A DNA stretch of 64,000 nucleotides from Spirosoma oryzicola (GTDB lineage Bacteria > Bacteroidota > Bacteroidia > Cytophagales > Spirosomataceae). Below, piece by piece: positions 1 to 10,500 of the stretch. Positions within the stretch are counted from its first letter, which is position 1; every line of letters begins with the position of its first letter. The notes under the pieces were generated by a model that saw only the letters and a list, made by a program, of their open reading frames with translations, had not been told where the DNA came from and did not search any database. The stretch lies in assembly GCF_021233055.1 (NCBI RefSeq), contig NZ_CP089538.1, forward strand, positions 62,001 to 126,000, in the 5' to 3' direction. The translations under genes were made by a program, and so were the position numbers.

Positions 1-742
1 CCTGACAGCTCTGCGTTTCTGGCTCGACAACCGGATTCATTCACCCGAGCAGGCCGAGTCGCTGGTCGGTATGCCTGTAACGGCTTTGTTTCCCCACGTC
101 AAGAAACCAAACGTTTTTTCCAAAGCGACGCTGGCTACCCGCAACATGCTGGAACAGCTTTTCAACGCGGTGAACATCGAAATTGCGCAGGCTACGGACA
201 AACCATTCCCACCCATCATTACCCTTTTCAGTATCGGGTCGAAGCAGGGAAAAACCTGGGTAGCCAATGGGCTGAATCAATTGTACTCGGAAGCCGATCA
301 GCAGGTAGCTTACTGCTACCCGCGCGTCACCGGAAAAGAGCAGAAGGAGCGCGTAAACGGCATTACGTTTTTCCCGTATACGATTCGCCCCGATTTTATG
401 AACGTTACGGGCATCGACTACCTGGTTGACTACAGCCACGGCTTCGATGCTACTCAGTTTGATCGGATCGTCCTTGAATTGCCGCCATTAATCAATAATC
501 AGATACCCGTTTACCTGCTTAAGAATAGCGTCTTATCGTTACTGGTTGTTGATGCGAATAGTGCCTGGGCACGCGCAGAGAAACAGTTGCTAAGCCTGTA
601 CGTTCGGGTGACAAACCAACCTATTCTGATGGTGCTAAACCGGGTAGAGGATAATTACCTTGACGTTCCCAACCGAGCTGATATCAGACAGCCTACTTCC
701 GGTGCAGAACGGTCATTACTGTCTCAGCGTAATATTTCGTAG
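1..742 (+). CDS. Wzc/GumC-like exopolysaccharide co-polymerase, C-terminal ATPase domain (5' end outside window)
   Basis: The frame is open from base 2, so the ATG at 71 is internal and the gene starts before the window. The visible ~247 residues look like the cytoplasmic ATPase/BY-kinase half of a Wzc/GumC-type protein, which sets chain length in Wzx/Wzy-dependent polysaccharide export. A P-loop-like GSKQGKT follows a hydrophobic strand (about nt 235-260), and IVLELPPL (about nt 467-490) resembles the Walker B strand. The C-terminus (ending SLLSQRNIS) has no tyrosine cluster, unlike classical BY-kinases, so autophosphorylation may be absent. The family fits the flippase, polymerase and transferases found downstream. 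The assignment rests on only part of the protein. Confidence 0.72.
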   Translation, partial: LTALRFWLDNRIHSPEQAESLVGMPVTALFPHVKKPNVFSKATLATRNMLEQLFNAVNIEIAQATDKPFPPIITLFSIGSKQGKTWVANGLNQLYSEADQQVAYCYPRVTGKEQKERVNGITFFPYTIRPDFMNVTGIDYLVDYSHGFDATQFDRIVLELPPLINNQIPVYLLKNSVLSLLVVDANSAWARAEKQLLSLYVRVTNQPILMVLNRVEDNYLDVPNRADIRQPTSGAERSLLSQRNIS

Positions 743-832
743 TGCTCCGACACGGTGTAAAAGCGTAGAAAAGAAAATACGCTGCTATTAGTGACGTATT
801 TAAGGATTAGATAGCTATAGCTGCTGACTAGC

Positions 833-3800
833 ATGGAAAACAAGAGTCGTTTCGCCCCGCAGTTTGTTCATCAACTCGTTGAAAATACGGCTGATACGTA
901 TCCCGATGCTGTTGCCTTAATTTTGGGCGATACAAGCGTAATGTATCAGCAGTTAAACGACCAGGCGGATGCTGTATGTGAGGCTATTCTAACGATAGAT
1001 CCTGGTGCTGAGCTAATCGGCGTGAGTAGTACCCGAAGCCTGGAAATGGTAATCGGGGTACTCGCTGTGCTAAAAGCCGGAAAAGCTTATCTACCTCTTG
1101 ATCCAGCTTATCCGGAACAGCGTTTGCAGCAAATCTGCTCGGATTCGGGGGTGAGAACCTGTATAACCTTACCACAGGATGCGCCACTCTTCGAACGCTT
1201 AGGACTTCGGGTTGTCTCGGATGCGGATAAGAGCACTACGGCTCTGTCGGCTAATCAGGCCAATAGTACGGCTTACGTTCTGTATACTTCAGGATCAACG
1301 GGCAAGCCTAAAGGCGTTTGTATGGGTCATGGGCCGCTCCTGAATCTGTTGGCTTGGCAGGCTGACAATTCAGAGGCTACCGTTGGTACACGGACGCTGC
1401 AATTAGCCCCCCTGAGTTTTGATGTTTCCTTTCAGGAAATCTTCGCTACGCTAAGTACTGCCGGAACGCTCATGTTGATCGATGAAGCGTTGCGACTGGA
1501 TTTAAACGCACTGCTGGCATTTATTGACGAGCAATCGATAAACCGGTTGTTTCTGCCGTTTGTGGCGCTTCAATACCTGGCCGAAGTTGCCGTTACTACG
1601 CAGCGTTTTCCGAAATCATTGCGTGAAGTGATGACGGCAGGTGAACAGTTGAAGGTTACTCCCCAATTGATCGCTTTCTTTTCGGCACTGCCCGGTTGTG
1701 TGTTATTCAACCAGTACGGCCCAACTGAGTGCCACGTCGTAAGCCAGCTAAAACTAGCGGGTAATCCCAGCGAGTGGCCTTCGTTGCCGTCAATTGGTAA
1801 AGCTATCGATAACGTCGGTCTGTTCATTGCTGATGAACAACTGACACTACTACCCGACGGTGAGGCTGGCGAACTCCTGATTGCTGGCGACTGCTTGGCC
1901 GAAGGTTATCTGCATCAGGCGGAGTTGACGCAAGAAAAATTTGTCGAGCTGGCTATTCCGGAGCAGGGGACAATGCGTATCTACCGCACGGGAGATCTGG
2001 CCCGCTACCAACCCGACGGAACGATTGAATTTCTGGGCCGTCGGGACGATCAGGTGAAGATTCGTGGCCATCGCGTCGAGTTAGGTGAGCTGGAAGTTAG
2101 TATCAACCAGATTCATGGTGTCAAACAAGCAGTCGTTGTGGCTCGTGAAGCCGTAGGTGGTCAAAAGCAATTGATCGCTTATCTTGTTGCCAGCGCTGAG
2201 TCTGTTGATAAGTCGGTTATCCGAAAAGAGCTCGAGCAGCGGTTACCGGAGTACATGATGCCGTCGGCTTTTGTCTGGATGGCGGATTTTCCGAAAACCA
2301 GCAGCGGGAAAGTTGACAAGAAGCAACTGCCGATCCCTGAGCGCAAACGCCCTGAACTGGCGGTAGTGTACCGTAAGCCGAAAGCAGGGGTCGAACAGCA
2401 AATTGCCAGCATATGGGCCGACTTACTCCAACTGGATAAAGTCGGTCTGGACGATAATTTCTTTGAGCTAGGTGGCAATTCATTGTTGGCTCAGAAACTG
2501 GTTGCCGCTTTAAAGCAGGCACAACACACGTTGCCTATAACAAAGCTCTACCAGTACCCGACCGTTGCCGGAGTCACGCACTACCTGCAACCTCGATTTA
2601 CGGGATCAGTTACCCGTTTAGGGGAAGAAAAAGCGGATCGGCCAGCTAATCAGGCTGATGTAGCTGTGATCGGTATGGCAGGTCGTTTTCCGGGTGCAAC
2701 GACCATCAATGAGTTTTGGGAAATCTTGAAGCAAGGTCGCGAAACAACGCGATTCTTCACAGATGATGAACTGGATGCTACGATACCGGACAAGCTTAAG
2801 AACGATCCGTTGTATGTAAAAGCAAGGGGAGTTATTGACAACGCCGATCAGTTCGATCCACAGTTTTTTGGGTTGCCGCCTACGGTTGCTCAGCTAATGG
2901 ACCCGCAACAGCGCATTTTTCTGGAGATTGCCTGGGAAGCGCTGGAACAAACCGGCTATTTGCCGCAACGTTACGGGGGGCGTGTTGGGGTATTTGCCGG
3001 ATGCGGAAACAATACGTATTACCTGAACAACGTGCTGACCAACAAAGAACTGGTCGATCAAATCGGCGCGTTTCAGGTTATGACGCTGAATGAGAAAGAT
3101 TACATAGCTTCTCGTACGGCTTACCAGTTGAATCTCAAAGGTCCAGCCGTTAGCGTGTATTCGGCTTGCTCTACGTCGCTACTCGCTATAACACAGGCCG
3201 TTCAAAGCATTCGTAGCGGGCAGTGCGACGTGGCGCTGGCAGGTGGCGCTACCGTGACCGCGCCAATCTACAGCGGCCATCTTTATCAGGAAGGGGCAAT
3301 GCTTAGCAAGGATGGGCATTGCCGGTCATTTGATGCGCAGGGGCAGGGAACTGTTTTTAGTGATGGCGCGGGCGTCGTGTTGTTGAAGAACCTGGAAGCA
3401 GCACAGCGGGATGGCGACACCGTTTACGCCGTTATCAAAGGAGTTGGCGTCAACAACGACGGCGCTGGTAAAGGCAGTTTTACGGCTCCGAACGCGGAAG
3501 GTCAGGCTGGTGCCATTGCAATGGCTTTGACCGATGCCGCTGTTGATCCGGCTACCATTAGCTACGTAGAGGCACACGGAACCGCGACGCCCCTTGGTGA
3601 TCCGATAGAAATTGATGGCTTGACGATTGCGTTTGGTGAGCAGCCAGAAACGCAGTATTGCGCGATTGGCTCACTCAAGAGCAACATGGGTCACTTGACA
3701 CAGGCGGCTGGTGTTGCAGGATTGATCAAAGCCGCGCTGGCGCTGCACCATAAGCAAATTCCGGCTTCGCTTAATTTCTCCACGCCTAATCCGGCTATTA

Positions 3801-6800
3801 ACTTTACGGATAGTCCTTTTTTCGTCAACACGAAACTAACGGACTGGACTTTAACGGGTGTTCGTCAGCACAAGCCGCGACGGGCTGGCGTAAGCTCGTT
3901 TGGGGTGGGTGGAACCAACGTACACATCGTTCTGGAAGAATTCACGCAGGCTGTACCAGCACCCGCTAGTACAGAGCGACCTGTAGAATTGATTACCTGG
4001 TCTGCTAAATCGCCGGTGAGTCGTGACGCTTACGGTAATCGTTTGGCCGGGGAAATTCATCAAAATTCTGAATTAGCATTAGCGGACGTAGCGTTTACGT
4101 TACAAACAACGCGACCCGACTTCAATCATCGGCGATTTGCGGTAGCCTCAACCAATACCGAATTAGTCGAAAAACTTTCTTCCACTACGGCCATCTCTTC
4201 AACGGCCAAAACGCTCAAAGAGACACCGGGCGAGGTGGTCTTTATGTTTCCAGGGCAGGGAGCGCAGTTTCTCAACATGGGTCGTATGCTGTACGAACAT
4301 GAGCCTGTATTTCGCCGGGCGGTTGACGAATGTGCTGAGTTGTTGATTACACTTATTGAAGGCGATATTCGGCAGGTAATCTACCCGCAAACTGCGGATT
4401 TGGACGCCGAACATCGTCTGAGAAATACGCGCTATACGCAACCCGCCCTGTTCGTTACCGAATATGCGCTGGCTCGACTATGGATGAGTTGGGGTATTGA
4501 ACCGACTGTATTTTGTGGGCATAGCATTGGCGAGTTTGTGGCCGCTCATCTGGCTGGCGTCTTTTCGCTGTCCGATGCACTGACACTGATTGCTACCCGT
4601 GGAAAAATGGTCAGCGAACAACCGCGTGGTAGTATGCTGTCTGTGCGCATGGATGTTGCAACGCTACAGGCCATGATGCCCGCGAGCCTTTCTGTGGCGG
4701 CTGTGAATAGTCCGAAACTATGCGTAGTAGCGGGCCCCGATGAACATATAGCCGATTTCGTTCGTCTGCTCGATGATCAGGAAATTATCAATCAACCGCT
4801 TGAAACAAGTCACGCGTTCCATTCGTCAATGATGGATCCGGTTGTTGACGAGTTCGAGAAGGTTGTAAAAACCGTTTCGCTGAATCGCCCTCAGAAGCCG
4901 CTCGTATCAACCGTCACGGGTACCTGGCTAACCGATGCGCAGGCTACCGACTCGGCTTATTGGGCGAACCACTTACGGGCGACAGTACGCTTCATGGACG
5001 CTGTGGCTACCCTGGTTGATCTGGAGAACCCGCTTTTGCTGGAGGTTGGTCCCGGCCACGTTACAGCTACTCTGGCGAGACAGCAAACCGGCAAAAAGTC
5101 GATTCCCGTATTGGCGGGTCTGGTCAATCAACCCGATACACTGGTCGCGTATCAGGCTGTTCTGACCACGCTTGGGCAGCTTTATCTAAACGGTTTGCAA
5201 CCGGACTGGAATGCATTTTACGCAGGACAGCAGCGGAGAAAAGTAAACTTGCCCACCTACATTTTTGATCGAAAACGGTGCTGGGTTGACCCAGCGGTTG
5301 AGTTGATGTTGCCTGTAACGCAGCAACACACCCTTTCCGACGCATATCTACCTTATTCACACATGAATCAAATGGCTAAGAGAAAAGACACGTTGATTAG
5401 TAAGATCAACGAACTACTAGAAGACGCATCCGGTATTGATATGACCGGGGTGACGCCTGACATGAGTTTTCTTGAAATAGGTCTTGACTCATTACTACTC
5501 ACGCAGGTTGCGATAACACTGAAGAAAGAGTTTGACCTACCCGTAACCTTTCGGCAGCTGACGAATGAGTATAGCACACCGGAACTGCTGGCTGCCTATC
5601 TCGATCAGGCGTTACCGGCTGAAGAAACGCCAACTCCCGTACCACAACCCGTAGCGGCTCCTGCTCAGCCGAGCTATACCCATACCACTCCCGTAACGGC
5701 TTCCGTTCAGATACCTCTTTCGGCCAACGATTCGGCACTGGGTCTCATCGCTCAACAGCTTCAGTTGCTGGCGAAACAAGTCGCGCTCATGCAGGGCGAT
5801 TCACCAGTTCCTGCCATGTCACCGGCTCCGGTACCACAGCCAGTCGTAGCGACCAGTGCGCCAGCAAAAACCGCATCTCTACCCAAAGCTGCTCCGGCAA
5901 AACCAGTCCACGTTACTGCGGCTGAACTAACTCCCGAAGAGCAGATTGAGCATAAAAAACCGTTCGGCGCAACGGCTAAAATTGAACGTCAGATTGCTGA
6001 ATTGACCGATGAACAGCATTTTTTTCTAGATCGACTGACCCGCCGGTACAATCAGAAGACGAAGCAGAGTAAAGCCTTCGCGCAGGAGCACCGTTCGCAC
6101 ATGGCAGACCCACGGGTCGTATCGGGCTTCCGGCCATTGACGAAGGAAATTGTGTATCCGTTGGTCGTGAATCGGTCCAAGGGAAGTCATTTGTGGGACA
6201 TTGATGGCAATGAGTACATTGACGCCCTCAATGGGTTTGGCTCCAACATGTTTGGCTATCAGCCGGAGATGATCAAGCAAGCCCTGCACGACCAGATCGA
6301 AAACGGGTATGAGGTAGGCCCTCAGCACGAACTTGCCGGCGAGGTGAGCCAACTGATTTGCGACCTGACGGGTGCGGATCGGGCTGCTTTGTGCAACACA
6401 GGTTCGGAAGCGGTACTAGGGACGATGCGCATTGCGCGCACGGTTACGGGTCGGTCCTTGATCGTTGCGTTTTCGGGATCGTACCACGGTATCGTTGATG
6501 AGGTGCTGGTGCGCGGTAGCAAAAAGCTGAAGTCGTTTCCGGCAGCGCCGGGTATTATGCCCGAATCCGTTCAGAATATGCTGATCCTGGATTACGGTAC
6601 GGAAGAAAGCTTGCAGATTATTCGGGAACGCGCTCACGAATTAGCCGCTGTATTGGTGGAGCCTGTGCAGAGCCGTCGGCCTGAGTTTGTACCCATTGAC
6701 TTTCTCAAGCAAGTACGTAAAATCACGGCGGCATCGGGAACCGCGCTGATCTTTGATGAAGTAATTACAGGTTTTAGAACGCACCCTGGCGGAGCGCAGG

Positions 6801-7522
6801 CGCTGTTTGGTATCAAAGCTGACCTGGCTTCGTATGGTAAAGTTGTAGGGGCTGGTTTGCCAATCGGCGTTATCGCGGGTAAGCGAACGTTTATGGATGC
6901 GCTTGATGGTGGTTTCTGGCAGTACGGGGACAATTCAGCGCCTGAAGCGGGCGTCACTTATTTCGCGGGAACATTTGTGCGTCACCCACTCGCTTTGGCA
7001 GCCGCTAACGCATCGTTGCAATACATGAAAAAGAAGGGGCCATCCTTGCAGGAAGGGCTTACGTTAAAAACAAAGCGGTTAGCCGATGCTTTAAACGGTA
7101 TTATTGACCGGCAAAGAATTCCACTGGTCGTCGTTCAGTTTGGATCACTGTGGAAAATAAAGTTTAAAGAAGAGGTAGCTTACGGTGAACTGCTTTTCAC
7201 GCTTATGCGCGAAAAAGGAATCCATATCTGGGACGGATTCCCTTGTTTTCTGACAGAAGCTCATACGGATAAAGAGATAGATACAATCGTTGATCGGTTT
7301 TCGAAAAGCGTAAACGAATTGATTGAGGCCGGTTTTCTGGACGCTAAATTGACGCTTACCAGTCGGGTGCAGATGGCCAGTGTAGAAGTTGCTGGCGAAG
7401 GCGCTTTTCCTCCCGTTCAGGGAGCACGGTTGGGGCGGGATAAGACCGGAAACCCGGCCTGGTTTGTGCCTAATCCCGAACAACCTGGTAAATATTTACA
7501 AGTCAAATTAACCGAGATTTAA
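833..7522 (+). CDS. Hybrid NRPS-PKS megasynthase: A-PCP-KS-AT-ACP-aminotransferase
   Basis: A 2229-residue assembly-line protein. Domains in order: adenylation (about 10-500; A3 motif YTSGSTGKPKG near 147, YRTGDLARY near 383), PCP (LGGNSL, phosphopantetheine Ser550), ketosynthase (about 605-1040; Cys779 in SACSTS, then VEAHGTATPLGDP and KSNMGH), acyltransferase (GHSIGE, Ser1231; HAFH at 1327-1330, the malonyl-CoA signature), ACP (GLDSL, Ser1553), a Pro/Ala-rich linker, and a class III PLP aminotransferase of the glutamate-1-semialdehyde type (about 1750-2200; Lys2003 in SYGKVVG). No C domain precedes A, so this is a loading module. No KR or DH is present, so the beta-ketone would be transaminated to a beta-amine, as in mycosubtilin-type synthases. 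The pocket code, aligned by eye to GrsA, reads DVQFMAQVVK, close to the proline code DVQFIAHVVK. The next gene's ATG directly follows this stop codon. Confidence 0.93.
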   Translation: MENKSRFAPQFVHQLVENTADTYPDAVALILGDTSVMYQQLNDQADAVCEAILTIDPGAELIGVSSTRSLEMVIGVLAVLKAGKAYLPLDPAYPEQRLQQICSDSGVRTCITLPQDAPLFERLGLRVVSDADKSTTALSANQANSTAYVLYTSGSTGKPKGVCMGHGPLLNLLAWQADNSEATVGTRTLQLAPLSFDVSFQEIFATLSTAGTLMLIDEALRLDLNALLAFIDEQSINRLFLPFVALQYLAEVAVTTQRFPKSLREVMTAGEQLKVTPQLIAFFSALPGCVLFNQYGPTECHVVSQLKLAGNPSEWPSLPSIGKAIDNVGLFIADEQLTLLPDGEAGELLIAGDCLAEGYLHQAELTQEKFVELAIPEQGTMRIYRTGDLARYQPDGTIEFLGRRDDQVKIRGHRVELGELEVSINQIHGVKQAVVVAREAVGGQKQLIAYLVASAESVDKSVIRKELEQRLPEYMMPSAFVWMADFPKTSSGKVDKKQLPIPERKRPELAVVYRKPKAGVEQQIASIWADLLQLDKVGLDDNFFELGGNSLLAQKLVAALKQAQHTLPITKLYQYPTVAGVTHYLQPRFTGSVTRLGEEKADRPANQADVAVIGMAGRFPGATTINEFWEILKQGRETTRFFTDDELDATIPDKLKNDPLYVKARGVIDNADQFDPQFFGLPPTVAQLMDPQQRIFLEIAWEALEQTGYLPQRYGGRVGVFAGCGNNTYYLNNVLTNKELVDQIGAFQVMTLNEKDYIASRTAYQLNLKGPAVSVYSACSTSLLAITQAVQSIRSGQCDVALAGGATVTAPIYSGHLYQEGAMLSKDGHCRSFDAQGQGTVFSDGAGVVLLKNLEAAQRDGDTVYAVIKGVGVNNDGAGKGSFTAPNAEGQAGAIAMALTDAAVDPATISYVEAHGTATPLGDPIEIDGLTIAFGEQPETQYCAIGSLKSNMGHLTQAAGVAGLIKAALALHHKQIPASLNFSTPNPAINFTDSPFFVNTKLTDWTLTGVRQHKPRRAGVSSFGVGGTNVHIVLEEFTQAVPAPASTERPVELITWSAKSPVSRDAYGNRLAGEIHQNSELALADVAFTLQTTRPDFNHRRFAVASTNTELVEKLSSTTAISSTAKTLKETPGEVVFMFPGQGAQFLNMGRMLYEHEPVFRRAVDECAELLITLIEGDIRQVIYPQTADLDAEHRLRNTRYTQPALFVTEYALARLWMSWGIEPTVFCGHSIGEFVAAHLAGVFSLSDALTLIATRGKMVSEQPRGSMLSVRMDVATLQAMMPASLSVAAVNSPKLCVVAGPDEHIADFVRLLDDQEIINQPLETSHAFHSSMMDPVVDEFEKVVKTVSLNRPQKPLVSTVTGTWLTDAQATDSAYWANHLRATVRFMDAVATLVDLENPLLLEVGPGHVTATLARQQTGKKSIPVLAGLVNQPDTLVAYQAVLTTLGQLYLNGLQPDWNAFYAGQQRRKVNLPTYIFDRKRCWVDPAVELMLPVTQQHTLSDAYLPYSHMNQMAKRKDTLISKINELLEDASGIDMTGVTPDMSFLEIGLDSLLLTQVAITLKKEFDLPVTFRQLTNEYSTPELLAAYLDQALPAEETPTPVPQPVAAPAQPSYTHTTPVTASVQIPLSANDSALGLIAQQLQLLAKQVALMQGDSPVPAMSPAPVPQPVVATSAPAKTASLPKAAPAKPVHVTAAELTPEEQIEHKKPFGATAKIERQIAELTDEQHFFLDRLTRRYNQKTKQSKAFAQEHRSHMADPRVVSGFRPLTKEIVYPLVVNRSKGSHLWDIDGNEYIDALNGFGSNMFGYQPEMIKQALHDQIENGYEVGPQHELAGEVSQLICDLTGADRAALCNTGSEAVLGTMRIARTVTGRSLIVAFSGSYHGIVDEVLVRGSKKLKSFPAAPGIMPESVQNMLILDYGTEESLQIIRERAHELAAVLVEPVQSRRPEFVPIDFLKQVRKITAASGTALIFDEVITGFRTHPGGAQALFGIKADLASYGKVVGAGLPIGVIAGKRTFMDALDGGFWQYGDNSAPEAGVTYFAGTFVRHPLALAAANASLQYMKKKGPSLQEGLTLKTKRLADALNGIIDRQRIPLVVVQFGSLWKIKFKEEVAYGELLFTLMREKGIHIWDGFPCFLTEAHTDKEIDTIVDRFSKSVNELIEAGFLDAKLTLTSRVQMASVEVAGEGAFPPVQGARLGRDKTGNPAWFVPNPEQPGKYLQVKLTEI

Positions 7523-10500
7523 ATGGTGAGAAGTGATACACAGACCGATATAACGTTTGTTGAAGTTGACTTTGATCCATTTGCCGGTCCTGAGCTGCTA
7601 CGGTTAGCACCGATTACTGAATCGCAGGAGGAAATCTGGGCCTCCTGTCAGTTGGGCGGTGACGACGCTAATAGAGCCTACAATGAGTCGGTCTCACTTA
7701 AGCTACAGGGTTCGTTAGATAAGTCAGCTTTAGAGCGCGCTTTGCTGGCCGTTGTCCAGCAGCACGAAGCGTTACGTTCTGCTTTTAGCGCTGATGGCAG
7801 ACAGATTTGCGTCTTTCAGGTGTCGCCCATCAAAGCGGACTACATTGATTGTTCAAAGCAGAAGGAGGAAGAGAAAAAGGCAATTGTTTCGTCCTACTTA
7901 CTACAGGATGCTTTACACGTTTTCGATCTGCTGAATGGCCCTCTGATTAAGGCGGGACTGATTAAATTATCGGATTCAGAACATCAGCTTGTCTTGACAG
8001 CGCATCATCTTGTTTGTGATGGCTGGTCGATGGGCATCATTCTACAGGACCTGAGCGCGTTGTATTCCGCTTACGCTCAGAATGTAGCGCCTAAGCTGCC
8101 AGAACCTGCATCGTACAGCCGGTACGCAGTTGAGCAGGAGGCATTTGAAAAGAGTAGTCGGTATCGTCAGATCGAGACGTTCTGGATAGACCAGTACAGC
8201 CAGACGGTTCCCGTAGTAGACCTACCCACTGATTTTCCAAGACCAGCTTTACGGACGTACAAAAGCAGTCGCCGTGATTATCCGCTGGACGATGGCCTAG
8301 TGCTTGCTGTCAAACAAATGGGTATAAAAGCGGGCAGCAGCTTTGTTACTACGTTGGTGGCGGCCTTTGAAGCACTGCTGCACCGCCTGACCGGTCAGCA
8401 GGATATTACACTGGGGCTGCCGGCAGCAGGGCAATCGGCTACGGGTAATCTGCGTCTGGTTGGTCACTGCGTAAATCTACTGCCGCTGCGAAGTACCATC
8501 CAGGCTGGTCAACGTTTCGATGATTTTCTGCGTCAGCGGAAAGAGGAGGTACTCAACGCTTACGAGCATCAGCAGTTAACGTTCGGTAGCTTACTGAAAA
8601 AACTACCGATCAGTCGCGACGCATCACGGGTGCCCTTAGTGCCGGTTATTTTCAACGTAGATATCGGTCTGGACAGCGGGGTTGATTTTTACGGTCTTGA
8701 ACATCAACTAATTAGCAATGCGCGCGAATTTGAAACGGTTGATTTGTCGGTCAACGTAAGTGGCTCGTCTGCAACGTCATTGACTATAGAATGCTCATAC
8801 AACACGCAGTTATTCCAGAAAAGTACAATCGACTGGATGATGGCGGAGTTTGTGAGCCTGCTGAAAGCGGTAGTAGCGGACCCATCGATTTGCATTGAAC
8901 AAATTCCACTAACCAATCAAAGCGACCTGCTGCGGAAACTGGCTAATTGGAACAATACTACCGCTGAGTACCCACGAAACACACCCTTACACGAGCTACT
9001 AGCGAAGACTGCGGCTGCCTTTCCTCAAAAAACAGCACTTATCGCAAACGGACATTCGCTGGATTATCAGACGCTGCATCAAAAAGCAGATCAGGCGGCT
9101 CGGGCAATGCAGGCGGGCGGACTAAACGTTGGTGATGTCGTGGGCGTAGTGCTGGACCGCTCCCCGGAACTGGTTATTGCTTTGCTAGCCATTCTCAAGG
9201 CGGGAGCCGCTTACGTACCTATCGACCCGACCTATCCGCAGGATCGTATTGCTTTTATGCTGAGCGATTCGTCGGCGGGGCTGTTGATTACCTCAAAGAA
9301 ATACGCTGGACGACTTGAGCATCAGGCTAAAGAAGTACTGATCGACTCGTTGTTGGCTACTTCTGCCGCACCCTCTCACCCCGAAGTTTATACAACTGTT
9401 TCGGGTAAGGATCTGGCTTATATTTTATACACGTCTGGTTCGACAGGCCGTCCCAAAGGGGTATTAATTGAACACGAGAATCTGGTTAACCTGCTATACA
9501 GTATGATCACGCTGCCTGGTATCACCAGCGATGATGTGCTCCTGGGGGTTACTACAGTATCATTCGATATAGCTGGTCTGGAATTATACCTGCCTTTGTT
9601 GGTGGGAGCTACGCTTGTGCTGGCTGACTCTGAGACGGCTAAAGATGGGCGAGCGCTGTTGGACAAACTTGACGAGCCTGTGCGAACGAACGCAGGCCGA
9701 CCTGATCAGCCAATAACGATCATGCAGGCGACGCCAGTAACCTGGAAGATGATGCTGGCTGCAGGCTGGGAAAAGAAATTACCCTTAAAGGTTTTGTGCT
9801 GCGGTGAACCGTTGTCGAAAGATCTGGCCCAAAAGCTTACGGCACGGTGCGATACGCTCTGGAATATGTACGGGCCGACAGAAACGACGATCTATTCGAC
9901 CGGTAAACAGATTCTGGCTACCGACGAGATTATCACCATTGGCTGGCCGATTAACAACACGCAGGTTTATATTCTCGACGAGCAGCTAAAGCCGCAGCCG
10001 GAAGGAATCGTTGGTGAAATATACATCGCCGGTGATGGGGTAGCGCGCGGTTACCTCAACCGGCCTGAATTGACGGAAGAAAAATTCGTTCCGAATCCGT
10101 TTGCTGGCTCTAAGCCGGTAAAAATGTACCGCACTGGCGACCTCGGAAAATTCATGGCTAATGGTGAAATACATTGCCTGGGGCGCAGTGATCAACAGAT
10201 CAAGATTAGAGGCTATCGGGTAGAGCCAGGCGAAGTAGAGCAGGCGTTGCAAGCATTAGATGGCGTTAAAGAAGCGTTAGTCGTTGCCCGTGAAGACCGC
10301 CCTGGCGATCAACGGCTGGCTGCTTATTTGGTACTGAAATCGCCAAGTACCGATGAAGCCTTCACGAACCAGGTATTGCTGTGGCGAACGAAGTTGCAGG
10401 AGGTTTTGCCTGATTATATGGTACCGTCGGATTTTGTTTATTTGACGGAGTTTCCCGTTACACCAAACGGAAAAATTGACCGAAAGGCACTTCCCAAGCC

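Noticed and set aside
71..742. Treating the ATG at 71 as the start of the Wzc-like gene
   Set aside because: The same frame is open from base 2 through to it, and the family is normally much longer, so the gene begins outside the window.
6634..6957. Antisense open frames inside the megasynthase (several, up to about 110 codons)
   Set aside because: They are shadows of the aminotransferase and other domains, with no start context or motif of their own.
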